Below, piece by piece: positions 8,731 through 18,513 of a stretch of 43,398 bases of DNA. Position 1 is the stretch's first letter. Each line of letters starts with the position of its first letter. This stretch comes from Streptomyces niveus (GTDB taxonomy: Bacteria > Actinomycetota > Actinomycetes > Streptomycetales > Streptomycetaceae). Both the position numbers and the translations under genes were made by a program. A model generated the notes under the pieces. It was given only the letters and a program-made list of their open reading frames with translations. It did not search any database and was not told the DNA's origin. The stretch covers positions 1-43,398 of the forward strand of contig NZ_MDCR01000118.1 in the NCBI RefSeq assembly GCF_001723055.1, written 5' to 3'.

Positions 8731-9675
8731 GTGGGGATGGCCAGAGTCGTATTCGTACACGGGGTCGGCAAGCAGTATCTGAGCGAGGACTCGCTGGTCC
8801 GGGACATCGTGCCCGAGCTGCGGGGCGGCGTCAGGCTGGCGAGGGCCGAAGCCGCAGCCAGGGACGGGGCCGATGACGCCGTCGTGGTGCCCGCGCCCGA
8901 GGACGTCGCCGTGGCCTTCTACGGCGATCTGTTCCGGCCCGCGGGCACCCGGGCGGACGACGAGAACTTCCAGGCGGCGGACGTCGAGAGCGACCTGGAG
9001 TTCGAACTCCTCATGGCCTGGTGGGCCGAGGCGGCCCGTACCGACCCCCAGGTCCCCGCGCCCGACGAGAGCGGCACACGCGGCAAAGTCGGCTGGGCCG
9101 CCGCCCAAGGGCTGCGGCTGAAGACCGTACGGCGCGCGCTGGACGCCCTGACGGGGGCCCAGTTCCTTGAGGGCGTCCGCGACCGCGTACTGATCGGAAA
9201 CCTGAAGCAGGTCGCCCGCTACCTCACCGACCCGGACATCCGCACCCGCGCGCAGGCGGCGGTCGCCGCCCACCTCACCCCGGACACCCGCGTCGTCGTG
9301 GCGCACTCGCTGGGCACGGTGCTCGCGTACGAGGCACTGTGCGCGGCGGCGGCGCGAGGCGAGAAGGTGAATGTACAGATGCTTGTCACGCTCGGCTCGC
9401 CGCTGGGAATGCGCGGAGTGGTACTCAACCGACTGCACCCGGCGCCCGTGGACGGCCGGGCGGTGTGGCCGAGGAATCTGCGGGCCTGGACGAACATCGC
9501 CGACACGACGGACATCGTGGCCGTCGTGCGCGAGATCGCCCCCGCCTTCGGTCCTGCCGTCGACGACCTGGTGGTGCACAACGGCACCCACATGCACGAC
9601 GCGACCCGCTATCTCACCGCGATCGAGACCGGCCGCGCCGTCGCCGCCGGACTCGCCGGGACCGCGGATGAGTGA
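8731..9675 (+). CDS. Alpha/beta hydrolase paired with the caspase-STAND gene
   Basis: The product has 314 residues and opens with MGMARVVFVHGVGKQ, a strand plus the HGxG oxyanion-type loop of alpha/beta hydrolases. The nucleophile elbow is AHSLG with Ser193 (VVVAHSLGTVLAYEAL). A late Asp (NIADTTDIVA) and His (HNGTHMHDATRYL) complete a plausible triad. The middle region (about 25-160) is a helical cap. There is no signal peptide, so it acts in the cytoplasm. GTG 8731 is preferred because AGGGG lies about five bases upstream; ATG 8737 is possible. Its last eight bases overlap the start of the caspase-STAND gene, so the two are translationally coupled. The substrate (lipid, protein or small ester) is unknown. 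I infer it is the partner or effector of the STAND sensor. Confidence 0.8.
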   Translation: MGMARVVFVHGVGKQYLSEDSLVRDIVPELRGGVRLARAEAAARDGADDAVVVPAPEDVAVAFYGDLFRPAGTRADDENFQAADVESDLEFELLMAWWAEAARTDPQVPAPDESGTRGKVGWAAAQGLRLKTVRRALDALTGAQFLEGVRDRVLIGNLKQVARYLTDPDIRTRAQAAVAAHLTPDTRVVVAHSLGTVLAYEALCAAAARGEKVNVQMLVTLGSPLGMRGVVLNRLHPAPVDGRAVWPRNLRAWTNIADTTDIVAVVREIAPAFGPAVDDLVVHNGTHMHDATRYLTAIETGRAVAAGLAGTADE

Positions 9676-12600
9676 ACCGCGCCGCCCTGCCCCACGGCGT
9701 TACGTCATCGCGGCCGGCACCCGGCACTACACCCAGCTCCCCGAACTCCCCGAGGCGCACGCCGACGTCCAGCGGATCGCCGACCTCTTCACCTCGATGG
9801 GGTACGAGCGGGTCCTCACGGATGTCTCCCACGACCCGCGCGCCGACGACTTCGAGGACGCCCTGGCCGACTGGTGCGCCGGAGCCGAACTCACCGCCGA
9901 CGACACCGTGGTCCTCTACTACGCGGGCCACGGCGACCTCCCGGACGCCGGGAACTACCGGCTGGCCTGCGCGGGCACCGTCGAGAACAGGCCGCGCAGT
10001 TGGCTGGCCCCGCACAATCTGGAGGCCGCGCTCGGCGCCTCCCCCGTCCGCAACGTGCTGTTCGTGATCGACGCCTGCAACGCGGCGGCGGGCGCGGGCG
10101 ACATCGCCTCGGCGGCGGCCTCCTTCGCCGCCGTCAGACCACGGAGCGCCGACGGTGGTGCGGGCACCTGGGTCATGTCATCGGCACGGCACCGCGACCT
10201 CGCCGACGACGGCGCGTTCGCCGCCGAACTGGCCAGCGTCTGCAAGGTCGGTGACGGCGCGTCACAGAGGTATCTGTCACCCGCCCTGCTCGCCGACCGG
10301 ATCAACCGGTCCTTCGAACGGGCCGGCCGCCGGCAGCGCGCCTCCTGCTCGCTGGCCGACCAGACCGCGCAACCGCCCTTCTTCCCCAACCCGGCGTTCG
10401 ACCCGAGCGCCGAGACGGACGCCGACGGCCGGCTCGGCGGCGATGTCTCCGACCGGGCCTCGCACTTCGAGCCCCGGGGGCGCGGGGTGGAGCATGTGAG
10501 CGACCCGGGGTCGTACTTCACCGGGCGCGGCCACGCCCTCGCGGCACTGCGCACCCACCTGGCCGCGACGGACGAGCGGCGGCCCTTGGTGGTGACCGGG
10601 GCTCCCGGCTCCGGCAAGTCGGCGGTGCTGGGGAAGATCGTGCTCGAAGGCGAAGGCCACGACACCAGCAGGATCGACGTGTCGGTCAACATGCGCCACC
10701 AGACGCTCCACGACGTCGTGGAACGACTGGCGAGCGCCGCCGATGTCACGGCCACCACCGTGCCCACGCTCCTCACCGCCCTCGCCGGCCGCCAGCGCCC
10801 CTTCCGGATCGTGGCCGACTCCCTGGACGAGGCCGGCCCCGGCGACGGCAAGGCGGAGGCCCGGAACATCGCGTGGGAGCTGTTGCGCCCACTGGCGGCC
10901 GTACCGTGCGTACGCCTGGTGATCGGCTCGCGCCGCGAACTGCTGCTGCACATCGGCGACCGCGCGCCCGTGATCGACCTGGACAGCACCGAGTACGCCG
11001 ACGACACGAGCATCGCCGAGTACGCGGAACGCGTCCTGACGGACGCCGGCTCGCCGTACGAGCACGCGCCGGGAGTCGCCCGTACGGTCGCCGTGGAAGT
11101 CGCGGCACGGGCCGGCCAGTGCTTCCTCGTCGCCCGGATGACCACGACGGCGCTGCTGCGCGACACCCTCATCGACATCACGGTGCCGGGCTGGGCCGAG
11201 CGGCTGCCGTCCGACGTGGGCGGGGCGCTCGACGCGTACCTGGAACGGCTGCCCCGCGGCCGTAAACCGACGGCGCTCGCCCTGCTGACGGCACTCGCCT
11301 TCGGCGAAGGGCACGGTCTGCCGCGAGCGGGGGTGTGGGCGCAGGTGGCGTCCCGGCTGTCGGGCGAGGCGCTGACCGAGGCGGACATCGACGAACTGCT
11401 GGACGAGGACGGCTCGTACCTCACGGTGGTCGAACAGGACGGCCGGAAGTACTTCCGCCTCTACCACCAGGAACTCACGGCCCACCTCCAGACCCGTACG
11501 CTCCGCTTCCGCGACCTCGCGGACATCCAACGGTGCTTCGTGGACACCCTGTTGGACCTCGTACCGATCCGCGCGGACGAGCCCTGCTGGGACCGGGCCC
11601 ACCCCTACGTACGCGGCCACCTCGCCACCCACGCGGCGGCCGCCGGCACGATCGACGACCTCATCGAGGACCCGGCCTTCGTCCTGGCCGCCGACGTCTC
11701 GGGGCTGCTCCCGGCGGTCCGGTACGCGCGCCACGGCTCCGTACCGGCACTGGTGATCGAGCGCTGCTCGGACCTGCTCCGGACGGGCGCCGAGCTGGAC
11801 CGCGCGGCGCAGCTCGCCTTCATCGCGGAGACGTACGGGGCACGGGAGTTCGCGCTGCGGGCGGCGGCGCTGTCGGCGTCGGTCGACCGGCTGTGGGTGG
11901 AGCCGCGCCGCGTGACGCCGCACCGGATCATCGGGCAGCACGGGTCGGGCGGCAACTCGACCACGTCGCTCTTGGGCGGCTGGACCATCGAGGAAGTCGT
12001 TACGTCCCGGGGCCGGACGGTGATTCTTGCGGCGCCGCCTTCCGCCACACACGTCTCCGTGTGGGGACTGGACGACCCCTCTCAGTCGGCCGTGCTTCCA
12101 CATCCGTCGCCCGTCCAGGGCCTGGTGGTCGTCGGACGCCACGGTGAGGGGCCACTCGCGGTCACACTCGATGAAGAGGGCTCCCTGAGGGTCTGGGATG
12201 TCGAACATCAGACGTTGAAGGCGCACACGTCCACAAACGGCTGTGACGGGTTGCTGGATTCGGGAACGCTGAGCGACGGGACGCCCGTGGTCCTCTGTCG
12301 ACGCCCCCGCCGGATCGAGATGTACGACCCACTGCGATCGGTGCCCCTGTCCGTCGTCACTCTCGACCGCGCGCCCGAGGAGTCAGGGCCCACGGAATCG
12401 ACCAGGGAGGGCTGGACGACCGCCCGCTTTGTGCAGGATGTCGACGGAAGCGCCCAGGCGCTGGTCTGTGACATGGTGACCGGGAGGATCACCCTGTATC
12501 CGCTGGAGTCGAACGCCCGGCCCCGTACGCTCCTCCAGTTGCTCAGACGCCCGATCATCGTGGCGACAACGCGTCTGAGCGACGGAAGCACAACGGCGGC

Positions 12601-14311
12601 GATCCAGCACGGGCGCCACGAAGGCACCCTCACGCTGATCGGCACCCGCTCCGGAACGACGACCTCGCATGCGCTTCCCGGCTTCGGCTGGGCCAACGGC
12701 CAGTTCGTCGGGGACGATCCGGCGAACTGTGTGCTCGTCATCGCCCGGGAACGGTATACCTATGTGGTGCCGCTGTCCGCTCAGCCGAAGCCACCGGCAC
12801 GGGTGGACGCCGACCTCTTCGCCTTCGCAGTCGCACCGAGCCCTCAGGACGGCCAACTTCTTGGCGTCAGCGCCGGAATGACCGGCGGGGTCAGCGTCCT
12901 CGACACGGCGACAGGCGACATCGTCGGAAACCCACTGCACGGACACGAGAGTGCCATCTGCGCCGTCCGCGTCCTGAAGTCCTCGGCTTCCAGCACGCTA
13001 GACATCCTCTCGATCGGCAATGACGGCACAGCACGGGTATGGCACTGGAATCCGGGACACGCGTCCCAGGACACGGCACGCGATTGGGCAGGGAGCGATT
13101 TCGCGGCGTCGCACACCGATCTCGTCCTGGGGTGGAAGGCGAGCGCGACACAGCTTGTCGCCAGTTCATGGGTCGGCATCCGGCTGATCTCCACCGACAA
13201 TCTCGGCCGGCTCATGGACTCCGGGGCGCCTGAGTGCGTACGCGAACTACCGGAGACAGCCACATCAGACTTCGAGGGGTGCAGTGAGGATCCCGACGGA
13301 ACGTTGAACTTGCTGGCCAAGCGGGAAAGCTTCGACGAGAACGGCAGCGAGGGTGAGTCGTTGGTCAGCATCTGGTGGCAGCGGCTCGATCCCACAGGGA
13401 GCGTCAGCGTGGTGGAACTGCCCACCTCGCACCCGACCTACTGGAGCACGGAGTGCCATGTCCTGCCCCCGACTGCTGCCCACCCACGCACCCGCGTGAT
13501 CGTTTCTGATCCCGTGAGCAACGAGGTCTCCCTCTGGACATCCCCTCGGCAGCACACGGCCTTCTCCCAACTGCCGTGGGCCCCGCGCCCCGATGCCCTG
13601 ACCCGGGACTTCTGTTCGGCCGCCTTCGAGCTCCCTACTGGCGAAGTTGTGCTGATGGTCTGCGACAGCGATGAGTCCCGGTCACAGGGCTTTCTATGGG
13701 ACGTCACCGCGGCGAGACCACTTCGTGCCGATCCGGTAGCCCTGATCAGTGGCGTTGTCACCATGGTTACCCAGCACGGCGCCGGAGGCAGCGGATTCGT
13801 CGCCATGGCTGCCACGACCGGCGAAGCGGCCGTACTGGATCTGGTCACTTGGCGCATCCACACTGTCAGTCCACCCGGTCCGGGAGAGTCCGCCGGACGC
13901 GCCTACCGGAGCCTGGCATCCGGCGCCGGCTGGTATCTGCGCTGGGCCCACGGGCCCGACTCGCAGCCGATCCTCCTCTACATGGACGGCCGAGGTCTCG
14001 ACGACACAAAGCTCACCCCCGTCACCGTCTGGGACAGCGCCCACCCCGACACCACCACCCTCCTCCCGATGCCCGCCGCCCGCCTCCTCTGGGCAGGTAC
14101 CGCCCCCAACGGCGAACCCATGGTCGCGGTCAGCGACGAGCACGGTGTCGCGCTCTGCCGGCTGCCCAGCGGGGAGAAGGTCTGGAGCGTGCCCATTCCC
14201 GCGCTCGTGACCTCGCTCGCCGTACTGCCCGGCTTCGATCTGGCGATCAGTACCCAGCAGGGCGTCGTGCTGGTACGCCCCTCGGCTGAGCTGCGGTCCA
14301 AGGCCGGCTGA
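9668..14311 (+). CDS. Caspase-like peptidase / STAND NTPase / beta-propeller fusion
   Basis: The product has 1,547 residues. ATG 9668 is chosen because it overlaps the hydrolase stop and begins right before the caspase fold ([11 protein letters not shown]); the frame is open further upstream. Residues 10-270 form a caspase-like domain with His88 in YYAGHGD and Cys137 in [10 protein letters not shown], so the catalytic dyad is intact. A STAND/NACHT-like ATPase follows, with Walker [10 protein letters not shown] near 310-318 and Walker [12 protein letters not shown] near 379-389. An alpha-helical region runs to about 760. From about 780 there are WD40-like propeller strands ([35 protein letters not shown]). 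In this general architecture a C-terminal sensor triggers NTP-driven assembly and activates the N-terminal protease, often in anti-phage or programmed-death systems. The target is not known. Third-position GC drops in the propeller part. Confidence 0.88.
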   Translation: MSEPRRPAPRRYVIAAGTRHYTQLPELPEAHADVQRIADLFTSMGYERVLTDVSHDPRADDFEDALADWCAGAELTADDTVVLYYAGHGDLPDAGNYRLACAGTVENRPRSWLAPHNLEAALGASPVRNVLFVIDACNAAAGAGDIASAAASFAAVRPRSADGGAGTWVMSSARHRDLADDGAFAAELASVCKVGDGASQRYLSPALLADRINRSFERAGRRQRASCSLADQTAQPPFFPNPAFDPSAETDADGRLGGDVSDRASHFEPRGRGVEHVSDPGSYFTGRGHALAALRTHLAATDERRPLVVTGAPGSGKSAVLGKIVLEGEGHDTSRIDVSVNMRHQTLHDVVERLASAADVTATTVPTLLTALAGRQRPFRIVADSLDEAGPGDGKAEARNIAWELLRPLAAVPCVRLVIGSRRELLLHIGDRAPVIDLDSTEYADDTSIAEYAERVLTDAGSPYEHAPGVARTVAVEVAARAGQCFLVARMTTTALLRDTLIDITVPGWAERLPSDVGGALDAYLERLPRGRKPTALALLTALAFGEGHGLPRAGVWAQVASRLSGEALTEADIDELLDEDGSYLTVVEQDGRKYFRLYHQELTAHLQTRTLRFRDLADIQRCFVDTLLDLVPIRADEPCWDRAHPYVRGHLATHAAAAGTIDDLIEDPAFVLAADVSGLLPAVRYARHGSVPALVIERCSDLLRTGAELDRAAQLAFIAETYGAREFALRAAALSASVDRLWVEPRRVTPHRIIGQHGSGGNSTTSLLGGWTIEEVVTSRGRTVILAAPPSATHVSVWGLDDPSQSAVLPHPSPVQGLVVVGRHGEGPLAVTLDEEGSLRVWDVEHQTLKAHTSTNGCDGLLDSGTLSDGTPVVLCRRPRRIEMYDPLRSVPLSVVTLDRAPEESGPTESTREGWTTARFVQDVDGSAQALVCDMVTGRITLYPLESNARPRTLLQLLRRPIIVATTRLSDGSTTAAIQHGRHEGTLTLIGTRSGTTTSHALPGFGWANGQFVGDDPANCVLVIARERYTYVVPLSAQPKPPARVDADLFAFAVAPSPQDGQLLGVSAGMTGGVSVLDTATGDIVGNPLHGHESAICAVRVLKSSASSTLDILSIGNDGTARVWHWNPGHASQDTARDWAGSDFAASHTDLVLGWKASATQLVASSWVGIRLISTDNLGRLMDSGAPECVRELPETATSDFEGCSEDPDGTLNLLAKRESFDENGSEGESLVSIWWQRLDPTGSVSVVELPTSHPTYWSTECHVLPPTAAHPRTRVIVSDPVSNEVSLWTSPRQHTAFSQLPWAPRPDALTRDFCSAAFELPTGEVVLMVCDSDESRSQGFLWDVTAARPLRADPVALISGVVTMVTQHGAGGSGFVAMAATTGEAAVLDLVTWRIHTVSPPGPGESAGRAYRSLASGAGWYLRWAHGPDSQPILLYMDGRGLDDTKLTPVTVWDSAHPDTTTLLPMPAARLLWAGTAPNGEPMVAVSDEHGVALCRLPSGEKVWSVPIPALVTSLAVLPGFDLAISTQQGVVLVRPSAELRSKAG

Positions 14312-14328
14312 CAGCGGCCCCGGCCCCT

Positions 14329-14368
14329 TGTCAGCGGCTGTCAGCGCCCTGCCCGTCCCCTGTCAGCG
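14329..14368 (+). promoter_or_regulatory. TGTCAGCG direct repeats, candidate SARP operator
   Basis: TGTCAGCG occurs at 14329, 14339 and 14361, and a near copy TGACAGCG at 14309. The spacings are 20, 10 and 22 bases, close to one or two helical turns. Eight bases after the last copy is CATCGT at 14377-14382, a possible -10. SARP sites typically end eight bases before the -10. The likely regulated unit is the ABC transporter operon starting at 14431, and the broken SARP gene at 15604-16279 could be the former regulator. Confidence 0.4.
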
Positions 14369-14430
14369 CCTCTCGGCATCGTCGTGTTCATCGAGAACGA
14401 GCAAGGAACACGAACACGAAGGAGACGCGG

Positions 14431-15413
14431 ATGTCGTACGCGATCAGGGCCGAGGGGCTCGTCAAGCGGTACGGGGACATGGTCGCCCTGGACGGGGTCG
14501 ACCTCGAAGTGCCCGCCGGGAAGGTCATCGGGGTCCTCGGGCCCAACGGGGCCGGGAAGACCACCACCGTACGGATCCTGGCCACGCTCCTGCGGCCCGA
14601 CGGCGGGCACGCCAGTGTCGGTGGGTACGACGTCGTCAAGGACCAGGTGCGGGTACGGGGCTGATCGGGCTCACCGGGCAGTACGCCTCCGTGGACGAGG
14701 ACCTGTCCGGTGCCGAGAACCTGGTGCTCCTCGGGCGGCTGCTGGACCTGTCCAGGCGCGAAGCCCGGGCGCGGGCCCGCGAGTTGCTGGAGCGGTTCGA
14801 GTTGACCGAGGCCGCCGAGCGGCCGATCAGCACCTTCTCCGGGGGCATGCGCCGCCGGCTCGACCTGGCCGCCAGTCTCGTCGGCCGGCCGCAGGTGCTG
14901 TATCTGGACGAGCCGACCACCGGGCTCGATCCGCACGCCAGGCAAGAGGTCTGGGAGGTGGTGCGACGGCTGGTGGCGGACGGGGTCACCGTGCTGCTCA
15001 CCACGCAGTATCTGGAGGAGGCCGACCAACTGGCCGACAGCATCACCGTGTTCGACCACGGGCGGGTCGTCGCCGAGGGGCGGCCCGACGAGTTGAAGCG
15101 GCGGGTCGGCGGCCAGACGCTCCAGGTGCGGCCGACGCTGCTCACCGACGGGGACGAAGTGCGCCGGATCCTGGGCGAGTTGACGGGCTTCGCCCCCTCG
15201 CACGACCGGAACACCGGTCTGCTCACCGCGCCGGCCGACGACCCGATGCTGATCTCCGCGCTGGTCAGGCGGTTGGACGGGGCGGGGATCACCGCCGACG
15301 AGCTGGGGATGCGCCTGCCCAGCCTGGACGAGGTCTTCCTGGCGCTCACCGGACAGTCAGCGGTCCCCGAGGAGTCCTCGTCGGACACCCTCGCCGAGAG
15401 GAGCACGGCATGA
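14431..15413 (+). pseudogene. Drug-exporter-type ABC ATPase (DrrA-like), frameshifted
   Basis: The start has a strong ribosome site (GAAGGAG). Frame 1 encodes [16 protein letters not shown] and Walker [11 protein letters not shown], then hits TGA at 14662-14664. Homology continues in another frame from [17 protein letters not shown] (about 14661) through the signature STFSGGMRRRLDLA, Walker B VLYLDEPTTGLDP, the H-loop region TTQYLEEADQLAD, and the C-terminal LPSLDEVFLALTG typical of daunorubicin-resistance ATPases. The total of 983 bases is 3n+2, so one base appears to be missing, most likely in the GGGG at 14657-14660. It is otherwise full length (about 328 residues). Either the gene is inactive or the read has an error; the truncated permease next to it favours real decay. 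Confidence 0.8.
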
Positions 15414-15607
15414 GCACGAACATGAACCCCAGCCCGAACCTGGACATCGCCCCGCTGCGTATCGGGCCCGGCAAGGCCGCCCGCCACGGGCTCTCCCTCA
15501 CCTGGCGCGGCATCGTCAAGATCCGTAAGTCCCCCGCCCAGCTCATCGACGTCATCCTCACGCCGATCGTCTTCCTCCTGATGTTCGTCTATCTCTTCGG
15601 CGGCGCG
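15410..15607 (+). pseudogene. ABC-2 type permease (DrrB-like), truncated after 66 codons
   Basis: The ATG overlaps the ATPase stop (ATGA), the usual drrA-drrB coupling. The first 66 residues are a normal N-terminus of this permease family: a cytoplasmic lead, SLTWRGIVKIRKSPAQLIDV, then the first membrane helix LTPIVFLLMFVYLFGGA. At about 15603-15608 the homology stops. The frame stays open to 16606, but the translated product is the antisense of a SARP gene and not a membrane protein. More than 180 residues carrying the other membrane helices are gone, so it cannot be a working transporter subunit. Confidence 0.8.
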
Positions 15608-16279
15608 CGTCTCCTCGTACACCGCGAGCGCCTCGGACTGCCGCCCGGCCGCCGCCAGCGCGCGCATACGGAGCCCGGTGAGCCGCTCGCTCAGGGGGCG
15701 CTCCGCGCCCGCCGTCTCCAGGTCGGCCAGCACCTCGGCGTACCGGCCGAGCCGCAGCTCCGCGTCGAATCGGTCCTCCGCCGCCGTGTCCCGTATCTCT
15801 TCCAGCCGCGCGGCTGCGGCAGGGGCGAAGGGAGCGTCCCGTACGTCGGCGAGCGCCGCACCGTCGCCCCGGCCGGGCCACAGACCCAGCGCCGTACCGA
15901 GCATGGTGGCCGCCTCTTCGAGCCGGCCCGCCGCCAGGTCACGCCGGCCCCGGGCGGCCAGGACCTCGAACCGGTACGCGTCCACGTCATCGGCCCGCAC
16001 CGACAGCCGGTACCCACCCGCCACGGAGTCGATCGGTCCCCCGCCGTCCGCGCGCCGCAGGGCCTTCCGCAGCCGGGACACCAGCGCCTGAACCGCGTTG
16101 GCCGCCTCGGCGGGCGGCTCCTCGCCCCACAGGCCGTCGACGAGCGCGTGCACGGACACCGGGCGGCCCGCATCGAGCGCGAGCCTGGCCAGCAGCATGC
16201 GCAGCCGGACGCCGCCCACGTCGATCGGCGTCGCGTCGTCGGTACGGGCTCGCACCGGCCCCAGCAGAAAGATCCTCAC
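15604..16279 (-). pseudogene. SARP regulator, truncated near the end of the BTAD domain
   Basis: About 225 residues remain, read leftward from GTG 16279; a GTG at 16324 in frame is an alternative start. It opens MRIFLLGPVRARTDD, with the winged-helix signature LVDGLWGEEPPAEAANAVQ and then BTAD helices ending at ALAVYEETRA. In the family this is followed at once by a LAxxLGxxP helix, which is absent. From about 15604 the frame reads through the antisense of the ABC permease and ATPase. The DNA-binding part is intact, but the activation domain lacks its last helix. It lies downstream of and codirectional with the alpha/beta hydrolase at 16368. Confidence 0.75.
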
Positions 16280-16367
16280 AGCACCATCAGCCTCCCCGAG
16301 CCCACCCCCCTCGGTGCGACCCACCGTGCTACCTCACCACACGCCCCACACGAGCACACGTCCCGTG

Positions 16368-17222
16368 TCACGGCCGCCCGGCCGGCACCTCCCGCAGCAC
16401 CTGCCGCAGCAGCAGGCCGAACTCGTCCGGCCACTTCGCGTAGCCGACGTGCCCGCCGGGGAACATCACCACTTCCTTGCCGAGCCGTTCGGCGATCACC
16501 GCGGCCGGGCGGTGCACGTCGTGCGTACGCGAGTCCGCCCCGCCGGCCACCACGATGCGCCCGGCCAGCGGGGCGAGCGCGGCGAAGTCGGGTGCGAAGC
16601 GCGTGAACGGCCGCAGCACATGGGCGAGGAAGAAGTCCGTGTTGTCGTTCGCCTCGGGCAGCACCGGCGCGGGACGGCCGCCGAATACCGCGCTGAACTG
16701 CTCCATCGCCGCCGGGATCCCCTCGCGGCGGTACGTGGCGTGAACGGCGTCGATGAAGGCCAACTGCTCGACGCCGTCCGGCAGCAGACCGAACGCGGGC
16801 GGCTCGTGCACGACCAGCCCGGCGATCCGGTCGGGTCGCCGGGCGGCCAGCCCCAGCGCGAGCTGGAGCCCGATGAGCCCGCCCGAGCAGCTGCCGAAGA
16901 CCTGGACCGGTTCGTCGGGGGCGGCCACCAGATCGAGCAGCCGTTCGGCGTCGTCGGCGTGGGTCTCGATGCGCTGGTCGACCGGCGGGCCGTCGAGCGG
17001 GCTGCGGGAGTTGCCGCGCGGGTCGAAGGTGAGGACGCGGTGGTCGACGGCGAAGTGGGCGGCGAGCCGCTCGAAGATGGCGGCGTCGGAGTTCCCGCCG
17101 CCCATCAGCAGCAGGAGCGGCCCGCCGCCCCGTACCTCGTAGTGCAGGACCGCGCCTGGCACCGCCAGCGAGCCCACCTCGGTGGCGGTCTCGGCCTCGG
17201 TCGGGGTGTTCATGGTGTCCAT
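16368..17222 (-). CDS. Alpha/beta hydrolase
   Basis: The product has 284 residues and a classical alpha/beta hydrolase fold. There is a strand plus oxyanion loop LLLLMGGGNSD, then RVLTFDPRGNSRS. The nucleophile elbow is FGSCSGG (Ser in GSCSG), with the acid in VVAGGADSRTH and the histidine in FPGGHVGY. The triad is therefore complete, though the GGG oxyanion loop and Cys beside the elbow are less usual. Related Streptomyces proteins are esterases or haloperoxidase-like hydrolases of unknown substrate. There are two possible starts, ATG 17222 and ATG 17213; neither has a strong ribosome site. It is divergent from the glycosyltransferase-like gene, with an AT-rich inverted repeat between them. 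Confidence 0.82.
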   Translation of the reverse strand: MDTMNTPTEAETATEVGSLAVPGAVLHYEVRGGGPLLLLMGGGNSDAAIFERLAAHFAVDHRVLTFDPRGNSRSPLDGPPVDQRIETHADDAERLLDLVAAPDEPVQVFGSCSGGLIGLQLALGLAARRPDRIAGLVVHEPPAFGLLPDGVEQLAFIDAVHATYRREGIPAAMEQFSAVFGGRPAPVLPEANDNTDFFLAHVLRPFTRFAPDFAALAPLAGRIVVAGGADSRTHDVHRPAAVIAERLGKEVVMFPGGHVGYAKWPDEFGLLLRQVLREVPAGRP

Positions 17223-17256
17223 GGCGCTCCAGAGCGGAATCGACGCGGCTTCGATA

Positions 17257-17270
17257 AGTGATTATTCACT
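17257..17270. promoter_or_regulatory. Inverted repeat in a divergent promoter region
   Basis: AGTGA, TTAT, TCACT forms a perfect five-base inverted repeat in an AT-rich patch between the hydrolase (17222, leftward) and glycosyltransferase-like (17332, rightward) genes. It is well placed to be an operator controlling both. No cognate regulator is obvious nearby. Confidence 0.35.
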
Positions 17271-17331
17271 CACCCACAGTAGCCACATCCGGTAGGGTGC
17301 GCACCGAACCGTTCCCCCGGGGGTGGCCGAC

Positions 17332-18513
17332 ATGGCAGACAACACCGGCGGCGCGACCGGACCGCGCCTCCTGCTGAACTCCCAGCCCTTCGGCTTCGGG
17401 CCACCCGCCGCGACGGCGGTCCTCGCCCACGAACTGGCCCCGTACTGCGCCGAGTTGGCGTACTTCGGCGGCGGGCACACGCTCGACCTCCAGCACCGGC
17501 CGCCGTATCACGCGGTGTACGGGACCACCGGCCTGAGCGACGAAGAACGGCTCGCGTATCTGCGGGAGTTGGCGCCCCGGTACGACCTGTTCGTCACGGC
17601 GATGGACTTCGCCGAGGCCGAACTGGCCCGCCGCGCCGGGCTGAACGTGGCGGTGTACGACGCGCTCACCTGGTTCTGGCCGGAGATCCCGGCGGTCGCC
17701 CGGGACGCCGCGCTGTACATCGCGCAGGACTTCTTCGGTGTCCGGGAGCGGATCGCGGCGGACGCGGCGCTTCGCCGCAACGCGGTGATCGTGCCGCCGA
17801 TCGTCCCGCTCCTGCCGTCCCGACAGGTCTGGCACCCGGAACACCCGGAGCCCGGCCGGGGTCGGCACGTCCTGCTCAACCTGGGCGGTCTCCAGAACCC
17901 GTACTGGCAGCCGTCCGACGCCGCCGGGTACGCGCGGCTGATGCTGGACGCCGTACGGGCCGCACAGCCCGCCGGCCGGCCGGTCGTCGTCACCACGAGC
18001 CGCGCCGTCGCCGAAGCCCTCGGCGACCCCACCGTCCGGACCGACGACCGCGACACGGTGCTTGACCTGATGAGCGGCGCCGCGTACGCCTGTATGACCC
18101 CGGGTCTCGGCAACATCTACGACGCGGCGGCGACCGGCGTACCGACCCTGTGGCTCCCGTCCGCCAACGAGACCCACCTCCTCCAGGCCCGCCTCCTCAC
18201 CGAACACGGCTTCTGCGACGCCCGGGTGGACTGGCAGGACGTCGGCGGCCCGGCCGACTACGACGTACCGTGTCCGGCCGGCCCGGAAGCACTCACGAAG
18301 GCGATGGTCCGCGTCGTACGCCGGCTCTCCGGCGAGCCCGGTCCGCGCGACCGGCTGGCCGAGCACGTGGCCAAGTCGACGGCCGGACTCGGCCTCGTAC
18401 CCGGCAGGGCTCGGGCACTGACGGAGCGGTTCGGTCACGGCGGTATGCGCGAGGCGGCGGCGGAGCTGGTGCGCCGGGCCGGGGACGGCCCGGCCGATCG
18501 GCTTTCCGTCTGA
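17332..18513 (+). CDS. GT-B glycosyltransferase-like protein
   Basis: The product has 393 residues from ATG 17332, which has a GGGGGTGG ribosome site; GTG 17323 is an alternative. The layout fits a two-Rossmann-domain GT-B fold. An N-terminal strand and loop RLLLNSQPFGFGPPAA resemble glycosyltransferases with a small acceptor or donor pocket. The C-terminal half has HVLLNLGGLQNPYW and SGAAYACMTPGLGNIYDAAATGVPTLWLP, the pattern of the nucleotide-sugar-binding domain in UDP-glycosyltransferases. There is no signal peptide or membrane segment. Substrates cannot be inferred. Nucleoside-antibiotic CGA-synthase-type enzymes are one distant possibility, but no other nucleoside-antibiotic genes are present. 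Confidence 0.65.
   Translation: MADNTGGATGPRLLLNSQPFGFGPPAATAVLAHELAPYCAELAYFGGGHTLDLQHRPPYHAVYGTTGLSDEERLAYLRELAPRYDLFVTAMDFAEAELARRAGLNVAVYDALTWFWPEIPAVARDAALYIAQDFFGVRERIAADAALRRNAVIVPPIVPLLPSRQVWHPEHPEPGRGRHVLLNLGGLQNPYWQPSDAAGYARLMLDAVRAAQPAGRPVVVTTSRAVAEALGDPTVRTDDRDTVLDLMSGAAYACMTPGLGNIYDAAATGVPTLWLPSANETHLLQARLLTEHGFCDARVDWQDVGGPADYDVPCPAGPEALTKAMVRVVRRLSGEPGPRDRLAEHVAKSTAGLGLVPGRARALTERFGHGGMREAAAELVRRAGDGPADRLSV

Noticed and set aside
9371..9667. Upstream extension of the caspase-STAND protein by 99 residues
   Set aside because: It overlaps the hydrolase coding region in another frame and has Arg/Thr-rich shadow composition. ATG 9668 fits the start of the caspase fold.
14636..16324. 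Leftward reading frame of 562 codons as one regulator
   Set aside because: Only about 225 residues are SARP-like. The remainder is the antisense of the ABC permease and ATPase, with Ser/Arg-rich shadow composition.
15410..16606. Long rightward reading frame of about 400 codons
   Set aside because: Only the first 66 codons are permease; the rest is the antisense of a SARP gene and then of the hydrolase end, with Arg/Pro/Gly-rich composition.
17332..18513. Nucleoside-antibiotic gene cluster
   Set aside because: Apart from one glycosyltransferase-like gene no other genes of such a pathway are present.
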